Positions 43,899 through 50,659 of a DNA stretch of 64,000 nt are shown one piece after another. The position numbers and the translations under genes are program-made. How positions within the stretch are numbered: position 1 is the stretch's first letter; the number at the start of each line of letters is the position of its first letter. Source of the DNA: Aquipseudomonas alcaligenes (GTDB taxonomy: Bacteria; Pseudomonadota; Gammaproteobacteria; Pseudomonadales; Pseudomonadaceae); the NCBI RefSeq assembly GCF_900156545.1, contig NZ_FTNW01000007.1, forward strand, positions 265,246-329,245, in the 5' to 3' direction. Below the pieces are notes generated by a model that did no database searches, was not told the origin of the DNA, and saw only the letters and a list, made by a program, of their open reading frames with translations.

Positions 43899-45506
43899 TC
43901 ATTTCGGGGCTTCGCTGGCGGCCGGTGCCGCATTGTTGCGCTCGCGGTGTTCGCGCCCCCATTGCAGGACAATCAGCAACAGGGTGGGGATACCGAGCAG
44001 CGCGGTGGCGAGGAAGAACTGGGCGTAGCCGGCCTTCTCGACCATGACCCCGGAATAGCCGCCGACCAGGCGTGGCAGCAGCAGCATGATGGAGCTGAGC
44101 AGAGCGTACTGGGTGGCGGAGAACTTCAGGTTGGTCAGGCTCGACAGGTAGGCGACGAAGGCGGCGGTGGCCAGGCCGGAACTGAGGTTGTCGAGGGTGA
44201 TGGTCAGCACCAGCATCAGCATGTGCGGGTCCAATGCCCACACGAGATGACTGACCGTCTGCTTGCCGTACAGCAGCGGTTCAGTGACGGCGCCGAGGCC
44301 GGACAGGGTGGCGAACAGCAGGTTGGTGCCAGCCGAGGCTGCGCCGCCCAGCAGCAGGATCGGCATGATGCCGAAGCGCACGATCAGCAGGCCGCCAAGA
44401 GCGGCGCCGAGCAGGGTCATGACCAGGCCGAACAGCTTGCTGACGCTGGCGATCTGGCTTTTGGCGAAGCCCATGTCGATGTAGAAGACGTTGGCCATCA
44501 CGCCCATTACCGTATCGGACATGCGATAGGTGGCGATCAGGCCGAGCAGCAGCAGGGCCTGCCAGCGGTAGCGCAGGATGAAGTCGTTGACCGGTGTCAG
44601 TACCGGGGCCAGGCCGCGACGGCCCATGCGTGACAGGCACACGGCGGTGAGGATGGTATAGAGCAGGAAGCGCAGGGTGGCGCGGTCCTCGCGCAGCAGC
44701 TCGCCCAGGCCGATTTCGCCGCTGAACAGCAGGCTGATGTCGCTGCGGAAGAACTGGGTGAACATCGCCGGCACCGAGACCAGCAGCACGATCAGCACCA
44801 GTACCGAGGCCAGCTGGCGGTACAGGCCGTAGCGTGCCGCCGCCATCTGCGTCTGCAGCGGCACCGGCGGCTCGCGCATCCACAGGGTGGTGATCAGCCC
44901 TGGCAGCATCAGCATGGCGAACAGCAGGTAGGTGCTGGCCCAGGCGCCGTGCTGGTAGCCGCTGTCCGGGTTGCCGAACCAGCCGGCAAAGTACAGGGCG
45001 CCGGCAGTGGCCAGCAGGGCGGCGACCCGGTAGCCGGCCATGTAACTGGCGGCCAGGGCGGCCTGGCGGGTGTCGTCGACGATTTCCAGGCGATAGGCAT
45101 CCACCGCGATGTCCTGGGTGGCCGAGGCGAAGGCCACCACCACGGCCACGCCGATCAGCCAGGACAGGTGCTGCTGCGGGTCGCACAGCGCCATGCCGAT
45201 CAGGCCGAACGCCACCAGGCCCTGTGACAGTACCAGCCAGGAGCGGCGGCGGCCGAGGCGGCCGAGCAGCGGCAGGCGCCATTGGTCGAGCATCGGTGCC
45301 CAGACCCATTTGAAGGCATAGGCCAGGCCGATCAGGCTGGCGTAACCGATGGTCTGGTGGGTCACGCCGGCCTCGCGCAGCCATACCGAGAGGGTGGAAA
45401 ACACCAGCATGTAGGGCAGGCCGGCGGCGAAGCCCAGCAGCAGCAGGGCCAGGGTGGCCGGGTGGGCATAGGTGGCGAGGGCGGCGCGCCAGGTTCTACG
45501 GGGCAT
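43899..45506 (-). CDS. ampG: muropeptide MFS transporter AmpG
   Basis: 535 residues with about 12-14 membrane helices. N-terminal LLGFAAGLPYMLVFSTLSVW, LAYAFKWVWAPMLDQWRLPL and SATQDIAVDAYRLE are AmpG signatures; GYSGVMVEKAGYAQFFLATA lies near the end. It imports anhydro-muropeptides for peptidoglycan recycling, and through them affects AmpR-controlled beta-lactamase where present. ATG at 45506 (MPRRTWRA) is chosen because the longer frame runs into the neighbouring alkyltransferase-like gene. Confidence 0.93.
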   Translation of the reverse strand: MPRRTWRAALATYAHPATLALLLLGFAAGLPYMLVFSTLSVWLREAGVTHQTIGYASLIGLAYAFKWVWAPMLDQWRLPLLGRLGRRRSWLVLSQGLVAFGLIGMALCDPQQHLSWLIGVAVVVAFASATQDIAVDAYRLEIVDDTRQAALAASYMAGYRVAALLATAGALYFAGWFGNPDSGYQHGAWASTYLLFAMLMLPGLITTLWMREPPVPLQTQMAAARYGLYRQLASVLVLIVLLVSVPAMFTQFFRSDISLLFSGEIGLGELLREDRATLRFLLYTILTAVCLSRMGRRGLAPVLTPVNDFILRYRWQALLLLGLIATYRMSDTVMGVMANVFYIDMGFAKSQIASVSKLFGLVMTLLGAALGGLLIVRFGIMPILLLGGAASAGTNLLFATLSGLGAVTEPLLYGKQTVSHLVWALDPHMLMLVLTITLDNLSSGLATAAFVAYLSSLTNLKFSATQYALLSSIMLLLPRLVGGYSGVMVEKAGYAQFFLATALLGIPTLLLIVLQWGREHRERNNAAPAASEAPK

Positions 45507-45540
45507 GGGGCTGGTCGGGAGTTCGGACAAAGGGCGCACT

Positions 45541-45933
45541 CTACCCCTTTGCCTCCTCCGGGCGCCAGCCGTGGCGGCGTATGTCGACACGGTCGTTACG
45601 GATGGTCAGGCCCTCGGCGCGCAGCCGCGCGCGCTGTTCCTCGCCGGACGGAGTGCCTGCCGCCAGGCTGAGGCGGCCACCGGCGCCGAGCACGCGGTGC
45701 CAGGGCAGGCGGGTGTCGTCCGGCAGTTGGCTGAGGGCGCGGCCGACCCAGCGGGCGGCGCGGCCGAGCCCTGCCAGGGCGGCCAGCTCGCCGTAGCTGA
45801 CCACCTTGCCTGCGGGAATTGCCGCCAGCACCGAATAGAGTGCAGTCCGCCGGGCCTCGGGGCTTGCCGTGACCTCCAGCGCTGGGGCATGGTCTGCGCC
45901 TGTGAGCCGCTGATTGCCCGGTACCCTGTCCAT
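45541..45933 (-). CDS. alkyltransferase-like protein (MGMT family without catalytic Cys)
   Basis: About 130 residues. AGKVVSYGELAALAGLGRAA is the DNA-binding helix-turn-helix region of the O6-alkylguanine transferase family. The active-site motif reads PWHRVLGAG: Trp replaces the acceptor Cys of PCHRV. This is the hallmark of ATL proteins, which bind alkylated guanine and hand it to nucleotide excision repair. The start is uncertain: ATG at 45933 overlaps the ATG of the divergent DUF481 gene; another in-frame ATG lies 12 bp further upstream. Confidence 0.88.
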   Translation of the reverse strand: MDRVPGNQRLTGADHAPALEVTASPEARRTALYSVLAAIPAGKVVSYGELAALAGLGRAARWVGRALSQLPDDTRLPWHRVLGAGGRLSLAAGTPSGEEQRARLRAEGLTIRNDRVDIRRHGWRPEEAKG

Positions 45934-46930
45934 GTCGTTGCGCATCCTGCTGTCCTGTCTGTTGCTGAGCCTCAGCTGTTCGGCGTTCGCCGACACGGTG
46001 TGGTTGAACAATGGTGATCGCCTGACCGGCGAGATCCTGCTGCTCGATGGCGGCAAGCTGTCGTTCAAGACCAAGTATGCCGGGCGCGTGCTGATCGACT
46101 GGAAGGATATCGACACCCTCAGCGCGGACAAGCCCCTGATGCTGCGCCGCGCCGGCCGCGACAGCGAGAGCAGCGAGCGCCTGCGCGCCGCCGGCGTGGG
46201 CATGGTGCGGGTGGTCAATGGCCATGAGCAAGTGGTGGCGCTGGCCGAGATCGATCGCCTGGTGCCGCCTCGGCCCCTTCTGGAGGATCGTGTCTGGGAG
46301 GGCAACCTGGACGCCAAACTGGACATGGAGCGCAACCAGAACCGCACCGATGAGTGGAAACTCAAGGGCAGCACGCGCATTGAGCACGGCCGCTGGCGCC
46401 ACCTGCTGCGCGGTGAGCTGGAGCACGAAACCAAGAACGGGCAGAAGACTGAAGACAACTGGGAGCTGGAGTACGACCTGGATCGCTTCCTGACCGATCA
46501 CTGGTTCTGGCGTGTGGGCTTCGAACAGGACGAGGATCAGTTCGAGGATGTCACCCGCCAGCGTATTTATGGCAGCGGCCCGGGTTATCGCTTCTGGGAC
46601 GACGAACTGGGGCGGCTGGATCTGATCACCAAGTTCAATCGTATTGAGCTCTACAGCCCTATCGGGGAGGCACAGTTCAACAGTTGGTCGCTGGAGTGGG
46701 ACTACAAGCGTCTGCTCTGGGGCACGCGCCTGGAGTTCTATTCCACCGCCGAGGTGCAGGTGCCGCAGGTCGATGTCATCGACTATGTCTTCGATGGCGA
46801 GGCTGGCTTGCGCTATCACCTCAATGACTGGGCTCGGCTGTCATTGCTTTACGAGCTGAATCAGCTGCGGGGCCTGGGAATAACCGCCTCTGATCGGCAC
46901 TACCTGATTGGCCTGGGAATCGGTTGGTAG
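45932..46930 (+). CDS. DUF481 family outer-membrane protein, first of tandem pair
   Basis: 332 residues. A Sec signal peptide (MSLRILLSCLLLSLSCSAFA) is followed by a short domain DTVWLNNGDRLTGEILLLDG, then a DUF481 region of alternating aromatic strands (FWRVGFEQDEDQFEDV, GPGYRFWDDELGRLDL) ending in Trp (YLIGLGIGW), as in outer-membrane beta barrels. Function unknown. The next gene is a paralog. The start codon ATG at 45932 overlaps head-to-head with the start proposed for the ATL gene. Confidence 0.88.
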   Translation: MSLRILLSCLLLSLSCSAFADTVWLNNGDRLTGEILLLDGGKLSFKTKYAGRVLIDWKDIDTLSADKPLMLRRAGRDSESSERLRAAGVGMVRVVNGHEQVVALAEIDRLVPPRPLLEDRVWEGNLDAKLDMERNQNRTDEWKLKGSTRIEHGRWRHLLRGELEHETKNGQKTEDNWELEYDLDRFLTDHWFWRVGFEQDEDQFEDVTRQRIYGSGPGYRFWDDELGRLDLITKFNRIELYSPIGEAQFNSWSLEWDYKRLLWGTRLEFYSTAEVQVPQVDVIDYVFDGEAGLRYHLNDWARLSLLYELNQLRGLGITASDRHYLIGLGIGW

Positions 46931-47025
46931 CCGGAGGGTGAACTTTGCTGGCGGCAGGTTGGTCTGTGCTTGCTCAGGCGGCGCGCATCCGGATAATGCG
47001 CGCCTTTTTCCCGTCCAGACCGCCG

Positions 47026-48039
47026 ATGCCCATGACCCTGCTGCGTTCCCTGCTGTCCCTGGCGCTTGCCGCCACCACTATGCCACTGCTGGCCGATACC
47101 GTCTGGCTCAAGAATGGCGACAAGCTCACCGGTAGCATCGAGTTGTTCGACAGCGGCAAGCTGCTCCTGAAGACCGACTACGCCGGCACCATCACCCTCG
47201 ATGCCGGCAAGATCGCCACGCTGGAGAGCGAGCGCGAGCTGCTGATCAAGCAGGGCGACTTTGTCGGCGAGCGCGCCAAGTCGCTGCGGGCGGCCGGGCA
47301 GGGCCAGGTCGAGCTGGTCAATGGCGAGGCGCCCAAGGTGGTCGAGCTGAGTTCGATCAGCCAGATGCTGCCGCCCAAGCCGCTGGTGCAGGATCTGGCC
47401 TGGACCGGCAACCTCAGTGTTTCCGCCGACTACAAGCAGGCCGAGAACGACATCAAGGATTACGACATCGATCTCGATACCCGCATGCGCCATGGCGCCT
47501 GGCGTCACGGCATTGCCGTGGAGTACGACCACGAGACCAAGGATGACGAGCGCAAGACCGACCGTGTCGAGCTGGGCTACGACCTCGACCGCTTCATCAC
47601 CCGGCAGTTCTTCTGGCAGGGCCAGCTGAAGTACAGCCACGACCGTATCGAAGACCTGCGCACCCAGCGCACCGTGGGTAGCGGCCCCGGCTACCAGTTC
47701 TGGGACGATGCGCTGGGCGCCTTCTCCATGACCGGCCTGCTCAACCGCAACGATTACGTGTTTGCCGATGGCAGCAGCGAGCACTTCAACTCCGCGGCCA
47801 TGGAGTGGGACTACAAGCGTTACCTGTATGGCAAGAACCTGGAGCTGTATTCCCAGGGTGAGCTGGGCGCGCCCTTCGTCGATGAGATCGACTACATCAT
47901 CGATACCGAAGCGGGCCTGCGCTACAAGCTCAACAGCTGGGCGGCGCTGACCCTCAAGGCCGAGTGGGACAAGGTGTCTGCCGAGCAAGGCGATACCAAT
48001 GAGAGACGCTATGTGATCGGCCTCGGGGTGGGCTGGTAA
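47026..48039 (+). CDS. DUF481 family outer-membrane protein, second of tandem pair
   Basis: 337 residues from ATG at 47026; an ATG two codons later is equally possible. Signal peptide (LLRSLLSLALAATTMPLLA), then DTVWLKNGDKLTGSIELFDS, nearly the same as in the preceding gene, a DUF481 beta-rich region with GSGPGYQFWDDALGAFSM and DYKRYLYGKNLELYS, and the terminal YVIGLGVGW. The same architecture and conserved blocks show a tandem duplication, now well diverged. A GATAAT box at 46992-46997 suggests its own promoter. Function unknown. Confidence 0.88.
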   Translation: MPMTLLRSLLSLALAATTMPLLADTVWLKNGDKLTGSIELFDSGKLLLKTDYAGTITLDAGKIATLESERELLIKQGDFVGERAKSLRAAGQGQVELVNGEAPKVVELSSISQMLPPKPLVQDLAWTGNLSVSADYKQAENDIKDYDIDLDTRMRHGAWRHGIAVEYDHETKDDERKTDRVELGYDLDRFITRQFFWQGQLKYSHDRIEDLRTQRTVGSGPGYQFWDDALGAFSMTGLLNRNDYVFADGSSEHFNSAAMEWDYKRYLYGKNLELYSQGELGAPFVDEIDYIIDTEAGLRYKLNSWAALTLKAEWDKVSAEQGDTNERRYVIGLGVGW

Positions 48040-48062
48040 CGCCGCTTCTGAGATCGCAGGCA

Positions 48063-48178
48063 AAAAAAGACCCGGCAAAGTGCCGGGTCAATAACCGTGA
48101 TTAGCCTGATGAGGAGATAATCTGAAGAGTCCGACTGCTGTGGTCTCTTGAGCTTATCGGCTGATCTCGCGACCAGTT
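48063..48178 (-). ncRNA. prrF: PrrF-type iron-responsive small RNA
   Basis: About 116 nt read leftward from AACTGGTCGCGAG at 48178. It contains the core ATTATCTCCTCATCAGGC that I recognise as the conserved pairing region of Pseudomonas PrrF RNAs. It ends in the strong hairpin GACCCGGC / GCCGGGTC with seven to eight U residues at 48062-48069. PrrF, the functional counterpart of RyhB, represses iron-containing proteins such as SodB when iron is scarce. The neighbour on the upstream side is the cbpA-like gene, as in P. aeruginosa. Only one copy is present here. Confidence 0.87.
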
Positions 48179-48183
48179 GGTGT

Positions 48184-48235
48184 AATAATAACAATTCTCA
48201 TTTTGCAGTCAATACCTGGATGAGAATTATTTTCG
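48184..48235 (-). promoter_or_regulatory. prrF promoter with two Fur-box-like sites
   Basis: On the minus strand TTGACT (48212-48207) and TATTAT (48190-48185) are separated by 16 bp and place the start at 48178. TGAGAATTGTTATTA (48200-48186) covers the spacer and -10 and matches the 7-1-7 Fur consensus TGATAATNATTATCA at 11 of 14 defined positions. A second site, TGAGAATTATTTTCG at 48221-48235 on the plus strand, also matches 11 of 14 and lies just upstream of the -35. Fur with iron would block transcription. Confidence 0.8.
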
Positions 48236-48254
48236 AATGACTGGTAGAGGCCAG

Positions 48255-48283
48255 AAAAACAAACCCCGGCCTGGGCCGGGGTT
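48255..48283 (-). terminator. terminator of the cbpA-like gene
   Basis: Read on the minus strand: stem AACCCCGGCC / GGCCGGGGTT followed by TTGTTTTTC, about 20 bp after the stop codon at 48302. Confidence 0.8.
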
Positions 48284-48301
48284 CGGTCATTCGATGACGT
48301 T

Positions 48302-49102
48302 TCAGGCCGGCTGCAGTTGGGCGCGCAGCTGTGTCACTTCCTTGTTCATCAGGTCGATGCGTCGCGCCATGCTCTCGATCAGGCTGTGGGCGATGCGCGG
48401 GTTGCTCTGCATCAGGCTGAGGAACTGGTCCTTGGGAATCACCATCACGGTGCAGGGCTCGCTGGCGATGACCGTGGCACTGCGCTTCTCGCGGGTGAAC
48501 ACGGCCATGGCGCCGAAAATCTCGTCCTTCTGCACGTCACCGACCTTCTGCCCGTCCACCCAGGCTTCGGCGTGGCCTTCGATGATCACGAACACGTGGT
48601 CTGCATCGTCGCCCTGATGGATCAGCTCCTCGCCGGCGGCGAAATGCTGGAAGCCGGTGGCCGGGCGGATCTCCGGCTGCTTCAGGCGCGCCAGGGCGTC
48701 GGAGAGCAGGGCGGTATGACCAATCAGGTACTGGATGAACAGTTCCTGGCGTTGCTCGCTGCCGTAGATGTGCTTGAACACTTCGCTGCGCGAGTAGGGC
48801 ACCAGGGTCAGTTGTTCCTCGCTGCTGTAACGGCAGCTGGGCAGGTCGATGCCCTGGCGCAGTCCAACCAGATCGCCTTCTTGCAGGTAGAACAGCGGGC
48901 GATCATCGACCTGCGCATGCAGCAGGCCGTTCTCGATGATGTACAGCTGGTTGCCAGGCAGGATCTTCGCCAGATCCTCGACCTGTTCCAGGCGCAGGGG
49001 CGAACCGCTGGGCTGCAGACCTTCGAGCAACTGCATGGGAATGCTCTGCAGGCGTTGGATCAGCTGATCGGCGTAGGCCGGTTGCTCCCCGAGTAGGTAC
49101 AT
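48302..49102 (-). CDS. cbpA: cyclic nucleotide-binding domain protein, CbpA-like
   Basis: 266 residues, no DNA-binding domain. Residues about 155-250 form a cyclic-nucleotide-binding fold (FAAGEELIHQGDDADHVFVI, then EIFGAMAVFTREKRSATVIA). In the phosphate cassette the Glu expected in FGE is Ala (FGAMA), while the phosphate-contacting Arg in KRSATV is kept. The N-terminal half looks like a second, more divergent domain of the same kind. P. aeruginosa CbpA, encoded next to prrF, binds cAMP and localises at a pole; this is its likely ortholog, based on context from memory. Confidence 0.82.
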   Translation of the reverse strand: MYLLGEQPAYADQLIQRLQSIPMQLLEGLQPSGSPLRLEQVEDLAKILPGNQLYIIENGLLHAQVDDRPLFYLQEGDLVGLRQGIDLPSCRYSSEEQLTLVPYSRSEVFKHIYGSEQRQELFIQYLIGHTALLSDALARLKQPEIRPATGFQHFAAGEELIHQGDDADHVFVIIEGHAEAWVDGQKVGDVQKDEIFGAMAVFTREKRSATVIASEPCTVMVIPKDQFLSLMQSNPRIAHSLIESMARRIDLMNKEVTQLRAQLQPA

Positions 49103-49208
49103 GTCGGTAATTCCTTGAACTGGCTGGGCTGACGATAAGGCACGCAGGCAGTGGCAACAATAGGCGGCGGCGTCGCACAGGTAAATCTCGCCGCTCGGAG
49201 GTTGTGAG

Positions 49209-49481
49209 CTAGCTCTTGTTGCTTGCTCCGGGGTCGTTCAGTTGGCCATTGAGCCTGGCTTTGAGGCCGGGGGGCAGGTCGTTCCAGTGAACATCGAGCA
49301 GGGCGCCCTCGATGGCGTACATCAGCACCTTGGAGGCCCTGAACCCGCGGGCGCGCACGGCCCGGTAGGCGTCCACCGCGCCCAGCCGGCGCAGGTCGCT
49401 GGCGCTGTGGATGCCGACTGCGTGCAGCCATTGCGCCGAGGTTTTGCCGAGGTTCTTCATGTGTTGCAGTTCGTCGTGCAT
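49209..49481 (-). CDS. TfoX C-terminal-domain protein
   Basis: 90 residues. HMKNLGKTSAQWLHAVGIHS and ADLRRLGAVDAYRAVRARGF-like sequence match the helix-hairpin-helix-like C-terminal domain of TfoX/Sxy; the N-terminal TfoX domain is absent. Such stand-alone proteins are common and of unknown function. ATG at 49481 follows a GGAGACGCC stretch; the longer frame overlaps the neighbouring methyltransferase remnant. Confidence 0.82.
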   Translation of the reverse strand: MHDELQHMKNLGKTSAQWLHAVGIHSASDLRRLGAVDAYRAVRARGFRASKVLMYAIEGALLDVHWNDLPPGLKARLNGQLNDPGASNKS

Positions 49482-49498
49482 GGCGTCTCCTTGCCTTT

Positions 49499-50257
49499 CT
49501 ATGCGGGGCGTGTCGGGAAGCCTGCGAGAAAGTGTAGCGGCCATCGCACAAAACGCTTCTGCTGCCCGTCACCCCAGGCCTGGCGCAGGCGCGGCTGCAG
49601 CTCCTGCAGCGGGTCGCGGCCGCGGGCCTGTTCGAGCTGCTGCACGGCCTACCAGGTGCCGAGGTAGCCGAGCAGTTGCTGCAGATCCCACTCCAGCTGG
49701 ATGGCGAAGGCCGGCACGGCGATGCACGCGAAGGGCGGCTGGATATCGCGGTAGCCAGCATCGACGCTGGCGCGGCCGCTGGGCCAGTAACCGCCCAGGG
49801 TGTTCCAGTAGAAGTCGTCGAGAGTGGCGTCCAGTGCATCGTCGATGCGTAGCAGGCTGTAGCACCATGCGCAGAACAGCCCATCGGGCCTGAGCAGGCG
49901 CCGTACTTCGGCAAAAAACGAGGGCGTGGCGAACCAATGCAGAGCCTGGGCTACAACAATCAGGTCGATGCATTCGTCGACGAGCGGCAGGGCGCTCGCA
50001 TCTGCAGTGAAGCAGTCAACGCCGGCAAGATCTCGGGCGGCATGCAGTTGCTCGGTGCTGCCGTCGCAGGCCAGGACCTGCCTGAAATGCTGCAGTAATG
50101 GACGGCTGGCCTGGCCGTTGCCGCAGGCAATGTCCAGTGCCCGCTCGTTGCCTGGACTGTTTGTGGCCAGCCAGTTGAACAGTTCCGGCGGATACTGTGG
50201 CCGAAAGTGAGCGTAAGCATCCGCGCGGTTGCCGAACAGGCGGGCAACGTCGCTCAT
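49499..50257 (-). pseudogene. class I SAM-dependent methyltransferase interrupted by an in-frame amber codon
   Basis: From ATG at 50257 the frame encodes 202 residues with a Methyltransf_11-type fold: ALDIACGNGQASRPLLQHF, ADASALPLVDECIDLIVVAQ, RLLRPDGLFCAWCYSLL. It then meets TAG at 49651-49649 in LGYLGTW(stop). The same frame continues for 49 codons (AVQQLEQARGRDPLQELQPR, then RQAWGDGQQKRFVRWPLHF) to a second stop at 49499. That continuation fits the conserved end of this family (GTWSAV...GRDP...AWGD...RWPL), so TAG replaces a sense codon, probably Ser TCG. The truncated 202-residue product keeps the SAM site and might fold. A sequencing error is also possible. Confidence 0.82.
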
Positions 50258-50261
50258 CTGC

Positions 50262-50600
50262 TCAGCGGTAACGCATGCGGGTGCCGAACTGCATGGACAG
50301 GAGAATCTCGTCGGCGCTCAGTTGTATCGGGAAATAGGCGCCGGAGATTTGCGCATGAGCGATGCTGGCGCCTTCCAGGCACGCCTCTCGCAGATCGATG
50401 CCGCGCAGATCGGCGCCACGAAAATAGGCATCGGTGAAATCGATTCGGGAGGCGTCCAGCATACGCAGGTCGAGGCCGCGCAGATCGGCGCCGCGCAGGT
50501 CGATGCTGCCTTCTCGCGGCTTCTGTTTATTGAATTCGCTGATTTTCTCGTCGTGCAGCAGACGGAAGAGCGGGGTGTCCAGTTGGTGGGGATGGCTCAT
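50262..50600 (-). CDS. small pentapeptide-repeat protein
   Basis: 112 residues. About nine consecutive A(D/N)LXX-type pentapeptides run over residues 36-82 (IDLRGADLRGLDLRMLDASR, then FTDAYFRGADLRGIDLREAC), which would form a short right-handed quadrilateral beta helix. There is no signal peptide or membrane segment. Function unknown; some such proteins mimic DNA and shield gyrase, but this one is short. It lies 4 bp before the methyltransferase remnant and is probably co-transcribed with it. Confidence 0.85.
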   Translation of the reverse strand: MSHPHQLDTPLFRLLHDEKISEFNKQKPREGSIDLRGADLRGLDLRMLDASRIDFTDAYFRGADLRGIDLREACLEGASIAHAQISGAYFPIQLSADEILLSMQFGTRMRYR

Positions 50601-50659
50601 GGGGTGCCTCCATTCAGGGCCTGTCACAAGTATAGACAAGCCCTGAACAACGGCTCGCC

